From an uncultured Lachnospiraceae bacterium (GTDB lineage: Bacteria; Bacillota; Clostridia; Lachnospirales; Lachnospiraceae): DNA of 49,925 nucleotides. The stretch is taken from NCBI GenBank assembly GCA_947179245.1, contig CAMXBD010000004.1:1-49925 (forward strand), read 5' to 3'. Position numbers and translations under genes: made by a program. How positions within the stretch are numbered: the first letter of the stretch is position 1; each line of letters opens with the position of its first letter. The notes beneath the pieces are model-generated. The model did no database searches. It saw nothing but the letters and a program-made list of their open reading frames with translations, and was not told the DNA's origin. This document shows positions 42,212 through 49,925 of the stretch, in pieces.

Positions 42212-42242
42212 ACAATAAACTATTACGTAACGTAGGAGTCAA
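42212..42242 (-). promoter_or_regulatory. MerR-type 19-bp-spacer promoter of copy 2
   Basis: TTGACT (42237-42242), 19 bp, TATTGT (42212-42217), with ACGTTACGT in the spacer, matching the copy 1 promoter in box, spacing and central sequence. Confidence 0.65.
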
Positions 42243-42270
42243 GAGATTTTTACATAATTAATCATTCCAC

Positions 42271-42351
42271 TCAGCACCAAAATGATTTATCAAGCAAATC
42301 TTTTAACAGATCATCCGGCACTTCTCCATCAGGTTTAATAGATTTCCAATG
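42271..42351 (-). pseudogene. MmcQ/YjbR C-terminal remnant
   Basis: 26 codons in the same frame as mutT, straight after its stop: HWKSIKPDGEVPDDLLKDLL then DKSFWC and TGA. This is the conserved end of MmcQ/YjbR proteins (HW-x-x-V-x-x-DG-x-VPD-x-x-L-x-x-L-x-D-x-S). The rest of the gene, about 90 residues, is gone, so a deletion joined the mutT end to an mmcQ end. No own start. Confidence 0.65.
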
Positions 42352-42762
42352 TTATATAATAGGGCTCATCATTTTCTCTAATATCTCAATCAGCGACAGA
42401 TCCGCCGGAAGCCACTGCACATCATACAATTCTTTCTTTGTAAGCCATCTGGCGGCTTCTGCTTCTTTGAGCACCAGCCTGCCCGCATTCACTTTCGCCA
42501 AGAAGCACCCCATTGAAAGATGGAATGCCGGATAATCATATTCTATGGTATGTATCATACTGCCCACTTCGATATCAGTGTCCAGCTCTTCCCTAATTTC
42601 TCTGATAAGTGCATTCTCCGGGGTTTCCCCTTCTTCAATTTTGCCGCCCGGAAATTCCCACTGTCCTTTGAACTCTCCGTAGCCTCTGGCTGTTGCAAAT
42701 ATCTTCGAGGGGTTCTCCATGTCGTCACAGATGATTGCTGCTACTACCCGTATTGTTTTCAT
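42352..42762 (-). CDS. MutT-type NUDIX hydrolase
   Basis: 136 residues. NUDIX box GGKIEEGETPENALIREIREEL (in parts) has all catalytic glutamates. The opening IRVVAAIICDD and EFPGGKIEEGE fit the MutT/8-oxo-dGTP pyrophosphohydrolase group. Overlaps the helicase stop by 4 bases, so translation is coupled. Its C-terminus after WLPADLSLIEILEK is unusual (MMSPII), at the fusion with the MmcQ remnant. Confidence 0.88.
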   Translation of the reverse strand: MKTIRVVAAIICDDMENPSKIFATARGYGEFKGQWEFPGGKIEEGETPENALIREIREELDTDIEVGSMIHTIEYDYPAFHLSMGCFLAKVNAGRLVLKEAEAARWLTKKELYDVQWLPADLSLIEILEKMMSPII

Positions 42763-45746
42763 AGTGTGTTCTCCTCAACCGCTATTCCGCTTTGCAGATA
42801 ACGAAGCAAATCCTCCCTCACCGGATGATGCATCTTAACCCGCACTTTTGAAATAGCTTCTTTCTTCCCTTTATTGTTTTCTTTTTCTGCCTCTTTTACA
42901 TCTACGATATCAAACTGTCCCATATAATAGAAATTACTTTCGGCATCACTTTTTTTGACAAACAAGCGTTTGCGCTTCGCAGTGATTACATCCTGCATAT
43001 AAGAACTGCCAATGCCTTTACCGATCTGAGAATCCCAACGGAAAATCATATTATCTTCAAACATATCCGCATAATCGGGCTTGCCTTCTACATAATTCTT
43101 ATCATCGTCTGCCTGTTCCTTATGATATGTAACAAAAATAAAAACATCATCATCTATACGCTTCATTCCATACATGATCGATGATAAGTCCTTCCCGCAA
43201 TTCATGAGAAGGCTTACATCTCTTCTCGAATATTTCTCATACATAACAAAAGGAGTTTCGTCATTTCCTCTCACCATATACTTATCTGCATATCGCTTTA
43301 ATCCCACCGATACAATGTCATCAATCTGATCATAAAACTCTTTATGTTCCAAGCGATTGGCAAAACTGCTCATTCTGTTAAGATTTCTTTTTTCATCATA
43401 ATCGAGCACATCTATATGACAAAACTTCTGATATTCCTCCTCCTTACTGACAAAATGTCCCTGCAGTACATCGATTGCGTTTTCAACATATTGTAATTTA
43501 AAATCATAGTCATATTTTTTCTTAAAGTCTGTCTGCAAACGCTCGATGGAAACACAATCGCACATCACGACTGCCTTCAAAATTTCCAGTTCATATGGAC
43601 GTGCTCCACTCAAAATCGTTTTAGACAAATATTCTAAAGTCAATTTTTCCTGATCTGTCAAGGAACATATATAAGTGTCCTTTTCCATTGCTTCCAGAAA
43701 AGCATAGTATGTTTTATACTCTTTTATTATAACAAGTGGATCAACTTCTCCATTTTCATAAAAATCTAACAGATATGGAATTCGTCCCAGCCTGTTTTTA
43801 AGTGATACATAACTATCCTTGATAATCGTCCTGATACCACGAATTTTATCGATGGATTTGAATATTTTATCTTTTGCCACTTCATCAAAATGTATTGTAG
43901 ACACTCCCGGTATCGTACTGTTTCCACTAATCACATATTTTCTGATAGTATCCGCGTTGTATGTACGGTCTCCCGACAACGCAACAGGAATCATAAAATT
44001 ATTCGTATAATTACCAATAAAATCTAAAACTACAACATATTCCTTATCTTCTGCCTTACGCAAACCCCGTCCTAACTGCTGAATAAATACGATCGGCGAC
44101 TCCGTCGGACGTAACATAATAACCTGATTAACCTCTACGATATCAACGCCTTCATTTAGAATCTCAACTGAAAAAATATAATCTAAAGGCCGTCTATCAT
44201 CTGTTGACTCACTCTCGTCCATTGCCAGTCTCTCAAAGGCTTCTATGCGCTCATCCTCTGATGCATCGCCGTTCAGAGAAATCGTTCTATATCCCAATGC
44301 ATTAAACTTATCCGACAATTCCTTAGACTCATCAATCCGACTGCAAAACACCAAACCTTTCACACGCTCACCGCTATAACCATAATACTCCGCCTGCTCA
44401 ACGATATGCTTTACGCGCTCATCACAAACAAGCTGTCTAAAGTCTTTCGCCAACATTTTTGTTGTCTTAAGCGTTTTATCCTTCACCATAGAAAGATCAC
44501 TGATTCCGAAATAATGAAACGGGCAAAGAAGATTTTGTTCCATCGCCTGTTGAAGTCTGATTTCATAGGCAATCTGATGATGAAAAATTTCGTATATATT
44601 TCTACCTTCTTCATGGTCATCACGTTTGTCTGGAGTCGCCGTCATACCAAGCCATAACTTTGGCTTAAAGTAACCCATAATCTTCTGATAGGAATTAGCT
44701 GAACTATGATGTGCCTCATCCAAAATAATACAATCAAAATCCTCCGGTTTATAATGAGTAAGATGATCTTCTCTAGTTAAAGTCTGAACTGTCGCGAACA
44801 CATAATCTTTGTCATACTCATGGTATCCGGCACCAACAAGCCCCATAGAAACATTGTTTCCGAATACTTTTTCATAGGATCGCTTTGTCTGCCGAGCCAG
44901 TTGTCCTCTATGTACAAGGAAAAGTACTCGTTCAAACTCAAGCTCACGCATAGCGAATGCTGAAGCATAGGTTTTTCCCGTACCTGTAGCAGATATAAGC
45001 AAGGCTCGCTCTTCGCCGGAGGCTATAATTTTACGCAGATTACTAATAAATCCAATCTGCATCTCATTAGGTCTTAGTCTATATTTCTCTATAGATGGAA
45101 TTATTTCTTGCTTAGCTAATTCCCGCTGTTTCTTTATAATCCGATAACGTTCTTGATAAGCCTCAAAAAAATCATCATATTCCAATGTGTGAACTGATTC
45201 CCACAACTGTGAAAATTCTTCAACCAACTCACTGGTAACTTCACCCTGCTCTGTAGAAACAATCTTCGTATTCCATTCTTTATTGCTAGTGAGCGCGGCA
45301 CCTGTCATATTAGAACTGCCTATAATAATGCGATATATCTCTTCCTTCCTAAAAATATATCCTTTTGTGTGAAAATCGGCGTCTGACGCCTCAGCATCAT
45401 ACATTTTAAGAGTAATATTTTTTAATTCATGAAGCTTCTCTAATGCTGCCGGCTCGCTAAAACTTAAGTAATTCGTTGTGAGAATTTCGCCCGGAATCTC
45501 TCGTTTCTCCAGTTCCTTTAACGTCTGCAAAAGAGGTGTGATTCCTCCCATTGTGATAAAAGCAACACTGATCTGAAAACAGTCGCATGCCAAAAGCTCA
45601 TCCTCGATAGAAGATAATACCTTTTTACCTTCTTTGTGATTATTAGAAACAAATTGAGGCCTGTATGATATGTTAGAAGCCACACTGCCATCTATATATG
45701 CTGTTTTATATCCATTATAAAGCTCGTTGATAATAGTTTGATCCAT
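42759..45746 (-). CDS. PLD nuclease / SF2 helicase / DUF3427 protein
   Basis: 995 residues. A phospholipase-D-type nuclease half-site comes first (HTKGYIF, H126/K128, then GSSNMTG at 143-149). The SF2 helicase follows: Walker A SATGTGKT (252-259), DEAH (343-346), TAT (369-371), and motif VI QQLGRGLRKAEDKEYVVVLD near 540-560. A C-terminal DUF3427 (about 690-990, ending with FVKKSDAESNFYYMGQFDI) closes it. This order is shared by known DUF3427 helicases, whose role is unproven but often near defence genes. Preceded by a P-loop protein 7 bp away. Confidence 0.9.
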   Translation of the reverse strand: MDQTIINELYNGYKTAYIDGSVASNISYRPQFVSNNHKEGKKVLSSIEDELLACDCFQISVAFITMGGITPLLQTLKELEKREIPGEILTTNYLSFSEPAALEKLHELKNITLKMYDAEASDADFHTKGYIFRKEEIYRIIIGSSNMTGAALTSNKEWNTKIVSTEQGEVTSELVEEFSQLWESVHTLEYDDFFEAYQERYRIIKKQRELAKQEIIPSIEKYRLRPNEMQIGFISNLRKIIASGEERALLISATGTGKTYASAFAMRELEFERVLFLVHRGQLARQTKRSYEKVFGNNVSMGLVGAGYHEYDKDYVFATVQTLTREDHLTHYKPEDFDCIILDEAHHSSANSYQKIMGYFKPKLWLGMTATPDKRDDHEEGRNIYEIFHHQIAYEIRLQQAMEQNLLCPFHYFGISDLSMVKDKTLKTTKMLAKDFRQLVCDERVKHIVEQAEYYGYSGERVKGLVFCSRIDESKELSDKFNALGYRTISLNGDASEDERIEAFERLAMDESESTDDRRPLDYIFSVEILNEGVDIVEVNQVIMLRPTESPIVFIQQLGRGLRKAEDKEYVVVLDFIGNYTNNFMIPVALSGDRTYNADTIRKYVISGNSTIPGVSTIHFDEVAKDKIFKSIDKIRGIRTIIKDSYVSLKNRLGRIPYLLDFYENGEVDPLVIIKEYKTYYAFLEAMEKDTYICSLTDQEKLTLEYLSKTILSGARPYELEILKAVVMCDCVSIERLQTDFKKKYDYDFKLQYVENAIDVLQGHFVSKEEEYQKFCHIDVLDYDEKRNLNRMSSFANRLEHKEFYDQIDDIVSVGLKRYADKYMVRGNDETPFVMYEKYSRRDVSLLMNCGKDLSSIMYGMKRIDDDVFIFVTYHKEQADDDKNYVEGKPDYADMFEDNMIFRWDSQIGKGIGSSYMQDVITAKRKRLFVKKSDAESNFYYMGQFDIVDVKEAEKENNKGKKEAISKVRVKMHHPVREDLLRYLQSGIAVEENTL

Positions 45747-45753
45747 CGTATCC

Positions 45754-46518
45754 TTACTCTTTCGCTCTCAAAACAACCGCATTCTCTCCCAAAACCTCAC
45801 CAATAATCCGAAGCTCCAGAGCCTTTCTCTCCTCCAAGTGCGCCAGTAGCCCTTCCAATCCCATTAAAGCACGCGCCTTCCCAAGAGGTGATTCCTCCAG
45901 ATACCTGACCATCATCGGAAACCACAACTCGTTTCCTTGATCGTCAGAACGCTCTTTTCTGATCACATCGATTGCACCCGGAACATCGTCCACGTTTAAA
46001 TAGATAATCTTGTACGGTTTGCCATCCAGAACATCTTTTAATTCTCTATAGAAATCCATAATCTCATCATCGCGCATCATGAAATACAACATCTGATTTT
46101 CGATAATATTCTGGAAAATGGAACATTCAAAAATCTGCCCTTCTCCGTTCCACCTTTTGAAGCGCTCAAAAATCACTTTTTCAAAGGATTCTCTGTCCAG
46201 ATTACCGTTATATATTTCATATTTTTCCAAGTTCTTGTGAAAGCCCGGAATATCTGTCAGTATCTGTGTGTAACAGATAATTCTTTTATCTTCCTCTGCA
46301 ACTGTTTTTTCCTTAATCTCTTCTTCAATTGACGGATACTCACTTAACACACGCTGATACTGTTCTTCTGTAACATAAGCGCACCACGCCAGTTCCACGG
46401 GCGAATAGTCGCCTTCATGAAAAACCTGATAATCGCTAAGATGTTCAGATAACTTCTGTACAAAAGTACTTTTTCCGGCGCCTTGTAAACCTTCTATAAA
46501 ATAATTCGTTTTTCGCAT
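45754..46518 (-). CDS. P-loop ATPase/kinase-like protein
   Basis: 254 residues from ATG 46518 (AGGAG 8 bases upstream). Walker A IEGLQGAGKST at the N-terminus, FHEGDYSPVELAWCAYV after it, and ECSIFQNIIENQML in the middle resemble nucleoside-kinase-like P-loop proteins. Acidic and soluble. The substrate is not clear. Third unit of the helicase operon. Confidence 0.75.
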   Translation of the reverse strand: MRKTNYFIEGLQGAGKSTFVQKLSEHLSDYQVFHEGDYSPVELAWCAYVTEEQYQRVLSEYPSIEEEIKEKTVAEEDKRIICYTQILTDIPGFHKNLEKYEIYNGNLDRESFEKVIFERFKRWNGEGQIFECSIFQNIIENQMLYFMMRDDEIMDFYRELKDVLDGKPYKIIYLNVDDVPGAIDVIRKERSDDQGNELWFPMMVRYLEESPLGKARALMGLEGLLAHLEERKALELRIIGEVLGENAVVLRAKE

Positions 46519-46543
46519 TAAAACTACTCCTGTCAAAGTTTTC

Positions 46544-47254
46544 TTATAGGTCTGCCATAAATTTCTTGCTGTCAGGACAATATTTCCTAATCAGTTCTAC
46601 TACCTGATCAAACTGCTTGCCATTCTCCAGATAAATTTTATCACGTTCCTCACCTTTTTTGGAAACCGCATCCGGTTTATACTCTATCACAAGAGAAATC
46701 CCCATTGTTATATTCTGCATGATACGATAATCACCCATACGATAACGCACTCTTGATTTTTCTTCCTCAGCGTAAATATCATCGATATCCGCTACACGGA
46801 TAAAACGGCAACTCAAGTCCCTGACAAACATAAAATAGTCCGGTCCTGCGATAAACCGGCACGGGTACTTATCCATTGCCGTATTCAAAAAGTGAAGTTT
46901 CCCATAGTTGCCGCTCTCCATCTGGCGGAGAAAAGTGTTTCTGTCCTCCTCCTTCTGAAAAAATGCTGCAATCGACCTCTCATAAGCCGCCCGCACCTTT
47001 TTGATTGATGAAAATTTATTTTGAACCCAGAAGCAAAACCAGACAAACAAAGCAATCACACAACCTATCGGAAAATGAATGCGAAAAACCGAAGCCGCAT
47101 CACCACCCACCGCAAATCCGAGTGCTACCATTCCCACCACACTGCATGCCATCCACAGATATACCATTCTGGTTTGTTTCTGGCTAAATTCCTTTAAAGC
47201 ATCAGCATACTCTTTCATTTCTTCATCTAACCAGCGTTTCATTTGTTCGTCCAT
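46544..47254 (-). CDS. Two-helix membrane protein, first gene of the helicase operon
   Basis: 236 residues from ATG 47254 (GGAGG 5 bases upstream). A basic/acidic helical start, two membrane helices (about 31-50 and 57-76) with a short loop, then a cytoplasmic mixed alpha/beta domain of about 150 residues (RFIAGPDYFMFVRDL, YRMGDYRIMQNITMGISL). Family not recognised. It precedes the P-loop gene by 25 bp and the helicase by two genes, so may anchor that system at the membrane. Confidence 0.7.
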   Translation of the reverse strand: MDEQMKRWLDEEMKEYADALKEFSQKQTRMVYLWMACSVVGMVALGFAVGGDAASVFRIHFPIGCVIALFVWFCFWVQNKFSSIKKVRAAYERSIAAFFQKEEDRNTFLRQMESGNYGKLHFLNTAMDKYPCRFIAGPDYFMFVRDLSCRFIRVADIDDIYAEEEKSRVRYRMGDYRIMQNITMGISLVIEYKPDAVSKKGEERDKIYLENGKQFDQVVELIRKYCPDSKKFMADL

Positions 47255-47269
47255 TTTGTCCTCCATTCT

Positions 47270-47340
47270 GGAGCGTTTACACGACAGTACGGTACAAATG
47301 TGAAATTTGCTCCTGCCCTCAATCAAATCTGTGACGCTCC
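47270..47340 (-). promoter_or_regulatory. Inverted repeat in the helicase operon leader
   Basis: ACGCTCC (47334-47340) and GGAGCGT (47270-47276), a 7-bp pair 57 bp apart just before the first ribosome site; a TCCA/TGGA hairpin covers part of that site. Confidence 0.3.
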
Positions 47341-47376
47341 GACATTTTTATTTTAATAAAATCTTACCATAACTTA

Positions 47377-47405
47377 TTGTTCCAAACAACCTTACGCTAT
47401 ATAAT
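47377..47405 (+). promoter_or_regulatory. Promoter of the methyltransferase gene
   Basis: TTGTTC, 17 bp, TATAAT. It leaves a leader of about 100 nt before the ATG at 47510. Confidence 0.7.
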
Positions 47406-47509
47406 CTATACATACCGTCGTGTACAAAAATACGGTTAAAACGCCACAACAACACGCCACATGTCGTGCTGTCTACCAAAAATCACCCACTAGCAGAAGG
47501 AGGTCACGT

Positions 47510-48292
47510 ATGCCAATTATCAAAGGATTAGAATGGACATTTGACACTGTAGCACAACAATATGAAAAATTGCGCCCCGAATATGTTCCCGCTTTGTACG
47601 AGGATCTTTTCAACTATAAACCACTCGACGAAACATGCCGTGCCCTTGAAGTAGGAATCGGCGGCGGACAGGCGTCTCTCCCTATTTTAAAAACAGGATG
47701 TCAGTTAACTGCCGTCGAGTATGGAGAGAATTTCTCTAATCTGTGCCGTTATAAATTTCGAGAATATCCCAACTTTTCAGTTGTGACATCTAAATTTGAA
47801 GATTTTGCCGGTGAAAGCAATTCCTATGACCTAATCTATTCCGCCTCTGCATTCCACTGGGTTCCGGAAGAACTAGGTTATCCAAAGGTATTTGATCTAT
47901 TGAAAAGCGGAGGCGTCTTTGCCCGATTTGCCAATCATCCTTACGAAGATAAAGGCAGACCGGAACTTAGTCAGGCAATCCAGAAAGTATATGACATGTA
48001 TAAGCCGGGATCTGCAGAGCCAGCCGAATACAGTGAACAATCTGCTAAAGAACGGGCGGACATCGCGCAGAAATATGGTTTTGTGGATATCTGTTATAAA
48101 CTCTATCAGCGTACGCGGTCATTTACCGCCAAAGAATATATCGCACTGCTCGGAACATACTCCGATCATATGACTCTGGAAGACGAACCGAAAAAGGCAT
48201 TGTTTTCCGGAATAGAAGATGCAATTAACCAGTATGGCGGCAAGATTACCATATATGATACGATTGACATAGAGTTTGCAAGGAAGCCCTGA
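47510..48292 (+). CDS. Class I SAM-dependent methyltransferase
   Basis: 260 residues from ATG 47510 (GGAGG 7 bases upstream); the open frame back to 47420 is leader. A typical Rossmann start: ALEVGIGGGQASLPIL, TAVEYGENFSN, then the post-motif DLIYSASAFHWV seen in UbiE/Methyltransf_11 type enzymes. The substrate is unknown. Convergent with thiE, with a stem-loop between. Confidence 0.88.
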   Translation: MPIIKGLEWTFDTVAQQYEKLRPEYVPALYEDLFNYKPLDETCRALEVGIGGGQASLPILKTGCQLTAVEYGENFSNLCRYKFREYPNFSVVTSKFEDFAGESNSYDLIYSASAFHWVPEELGYPKVFDLLKSGGVFARFANHPYEDKGRPELSQAIQKVYDMYKPGSAEPAEYSEQSAKERADIAQKYGFVDICYKLYQRTRSFTAKEYIALLGTYSDHMTLEDEPKKALFSGIEDAINQYGGKITIYDTIDIEFARKP

Positions 48293-48311
48293 TAGAAATC
48301 AAGGCTTCCTT
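48280..48311. terminator. Stem-loop between methyltransferase and thiE ends
   Basis: AAGGAAGCC (48280-48288) and GGCTTCCTT (48303-48311), 9-bp perfect stem, 14-base loop over the methyltransferase stop. No long T-run. Confidence 0.55.
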
Positions 48312-48327
48312 ACGCATCTCATTCCAG

Positions 48328-48954
48328 CTACTGCTTTTTCTCAAAAGCAGCTTTTAGTTCGGCTGCTGCCCGTTTAATGTCCGGCTGTGCGATGATTGCC
48401 GAAACAACTGCCAGTCCATCCACCCCTAACTTGGCAAACTCCGCGGCATTTCCTGTATGAATCCCGCCGATTACTACAATAGGGATTTGAACCGCCTGTC
48501 TGATCGCGCATAGTTCACTCATTGGCACAAGCTTTGCATCTTTCTTTGTTTTTGTTGGAAACATTGCGCCCACACCCAAGTAATCGGCGCCATCATCCTG
48601 CGCCCGCACTGCCTCCTGCAAAGTCGATGCCGACACGCCAAGCAGCATCTCCCTGCTAATCATCTTCCTCACTGCAGATGCCGGTATATCATTCTGTCCA
48701 ATATGTACTCCTGCCGCATCAACTGCAAGCGCTATATCTGCTCTGTTATTGATGATTAAAGGAATACTGTATCGGTCTGTAATCCGTTTTATTTCTTTTG
48801 ACGAATGATAGAAATCCAACGACGATATATTACTTTCCCGTAACTGCACCATAGTACAGCCTCCTAAAATCGCCTGTTCCACTGCCTCACACAAGGTTGT
48901 CGTACTCATACAGGTACGGTCTGTAACCAGATAAATAGAATAATCAAATGTCAT
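48328..48954 (-). CDS. thiE: Thiamine-phosphate synthase
   Basis: 208 residues from ATG 48954; the frame open to 49071 overlaps thiD and is not needed. TIM barrel marks: [41 protein letters not shown], and phosphate-binding [12 protein letters not shown] near the end. Joins HMP-PP to thiazole phosphate to make thiamine phosphate. The 19-bp gap and shared direction make it the second gene of a thiD-thiE operon. Confidence 0.93.
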   Translation of the reverse strand: MTFDYSIYLVTDRTCMSTTTLCEAVEQAILGGCTMVQLRESNISSLDFYHSSKEIKRITDRYSIPLIINNRADIALAVDAAGVHIGQNDIPASAVRKMISREMLLGVSASTLQEAVRAQDDGADYLGVGAMFPTKTKKDAKLVPMSELCAIRQAVQIPIVVIGGIHTGNAAEFAKLGVDGLAVVSAIIAQPDIKRAAAELKAAFEKKQ

Positions 48955-48973
48955 AATTTTCTTCCCTGCCTTT

Positions 48974-49774
48974 CTACTCGTATAATCCCTTTTGATATAA
49001 GTCATAAAAGTGATGTGTCGGACCATTCCCTTTTCCGATTGAAAGCGAATGCCTGATTGCGGTCGTGACATAATCCTTCGCCACGCTCACCGCCTCCTGC
49101 ACATCCAGTCCTTTGGCAAGCCCGGATGCAATTGCCGAAGAAAAAGTACAGCCTGTGCCATGCGTATTTTTGGTATTGATTCGGGTCGTCTCAAAATAGT
49201 AGAATTGTTTCCCGTCAAACAAAACATCCACCGCATTTCCAACAGCATGACCCCCTTTCACAACTACTGTTTTAGCTCCCATAGCACATATTTTCCGCGC
49301 CACTGTTTCCATGTCCCTAACCGAAGATATTTTCATGTCCACTATTTTTTCTGCTTCAGGAATGTTAGGAGTCAGAACATCGGCAATAGGAATAATCTTT
49401 TGAATTAACGTGTCAATTGCCATCATATCCATAAGCGGGCAGCCGTTTTTGGCATACATCACTGGGTCAATAACGATATTCTCCGGCCTGTAATACTCCA
49501 TTCTTTCAGCAACAGCCTCCATGCATTCCGGCGAAGACAGCATACCGATTTTCACAGCATCGACCTCAATATCTTCAAAAACAGCGTTAATCTGTTTTCC
49601 CACCATATCAGGTGCAATATCCTGAATGTCAATGACTCGGCTTGTATTCTCCGCAACAACAGAGACGATAACGCTCATGCCATAGACACCGTGCGCAGAA
49701 AATGTTTTCAGATCCGCCTGTATCCCTGCTCCACCACTGCAATCGGAACCCGCAATACTTAATACTTTTTTCAT
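48974..49774 (-). CDS. thiD: Hydroxymethylpyrimidine/phosphomethylpyrimidine kinase
   Basis: 266 residues. N-terminal [41 protein letters not shown] and the late [15 protein letters not shown] are the ribokinase-like ThiD motifs with the catalytic aspartate/glycine end box. Phosphorylates HMP twice to give HMP-PP for thiE. Ribosome site AAGGAGG 8 bases upstream. Controlled by the TPP riboswitch before it. Confidence 0.95.
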   Translation of the reverse strand: MKKVLSIAGSDCSGGAGIQADLKTFSAHGVYGMSVIVSVVAENTSRVIDIQDIAPDMVGKQINAVFEDIEVDAVKIGMLSSPECMEAVAERMEYYRPENIVIDPVMYAKNGCPLMDMMAIDTLIQKIIPIADVLTPNIPEAEKIVDMKISSVRDMETVARKICAMGAKTVVVKGGHAVGNAVDVLFDGKQFYYFETTRINTKNTHGTGCTFSSAIASGLAKGLDVQEAVSVAKDYVTTAIRHSLSIGKGNGPTHHFYDLYQKGLYE

Positions 49775-49821
49775 TGATAAACTACCTCCTTGAATTTAAA
49801 TGATTTTATATATGCTTCTAA

Positions 49822-49857
49822 AATAAAAAAATAGAGCCTCAAATAGTAAGAAGCTCT
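49822..49857 (-). terminator. Terminator between TPP riboswitch and thiD
   Basis: On the minus strand AGAGC ... GCTCT followed by ATTTTTTTATTTT: intrinsic terminator in the riboswitch leader. Confidence 0.65.
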
Positions 49858-49874
49858 TTCAAAAACGCAAAAAA

Positions 49875-49925
49875 CGGCGTAAGAAATTGCTTCCCTACGC
49901 CGGTATTAGCCGACAGGTCCAGAGG
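49875..49925 (-). promoter_or_regulatory. TPP riboswitch, 3' part (cut by window end)
   Basis: On the minus strand ACCTGTCGGCTAATACCGGC followed by GTAGGGAAGC matches the 3' half of the THI-box (ACCTGATCTGG.TAATACCAGCGTAGGGAAG type). The 5' half is outside the window. CGGCGTA in it also pairs with TACGCCG (49875-49881), followed by TTTTTT, a likely part of the expression switch. Confidence 0.85.

Overview
The window looks like chromosome from a gut-type member of the Firmicutes, most likely Lachnospiraceae (Clostridia). The reasons are a moderate GC content, strong GGAGG-type ribosome binding sites, Bce-type peptide-resistance modules, a surface starch-binding CBM26 protein beside a maltodextrin importer, and a DUF6179/DUF6323 pair. 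No rRNA, tRNA, CRISPR array, complete insertion sequence or prophage structural gene was seen.

Layout. 1-3474: potassium uptake (trkA end, trkH) running into a convergent, overlapping MATE pump that is divergent from a LysR regulator. 4615-4967: a complete-looking type I toxin-antitoxin locus with a 30-residue hydrophobic peptide and an antisense RNA that has its own consensus promoter. 5031-10023: two-component system plus ABC ATPase/permease. 10070-10816: a decayed ToxN-like type III toxin-antitoxin locus and a 111-bp inverted-repeat element. 10865-14588: a WYL/SF1 helicase/nuclease fusion with a DinB-like partner. 14700-18855: ABC exporter, small enzymes and a deoxyinosine glycosylase. 18924-20365: an operon of an RHH-DUF1413 repressor, DUF3791, DUF3990 (ADP-ribosyltransferase-like) and a third small protein, under a promoter built around a double palindromic operator. 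20433-26327: a second, BceRSAB-like module with a TPR-XRE regulator.

26448-33566 is one starch/maltodextrin operon, transcribed leftward: CBM26 surface protein, binding lipoprotein, two permeases, GH13 amylase, LacI regulator. 33815-35071 holds DUF6179/DUF6323. 35268-36488 is an Erm-type rRNA methyltransferase with a long attenuator-like leader, followed by an MNT-HEPN toxin-antitoxin pair (36511-37270). 37413-40119 has two CPBP membrane proteases around a tandem XRE duplication. 40293-42242 has two TipA-like MerR regulators with matching 19-bp-spacer promoters. 42271-47254 is an operon of membrane protein, P-loop protein, PLD-SF2 helicase-DUF3427 and MutT, with an MmcQ/YjbR remnant behind mutT. 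47377-49925 has a methyltransferase and a thiD-thiE operon below a TPP riboswitch cut by the window end.

The window is an accessory-rich stretch with at least four toxin-antitoxin-like loci of different types, two large helicase loci that look defence-related, and antibiotic and peptide resistance genes set among ordinary metabolic operons. The least explained unit is the RHH/DUF3791/DUF3990 operon. The WYL-helicase-nuclease and the PLD-helicase-DUF3427 operon come next.
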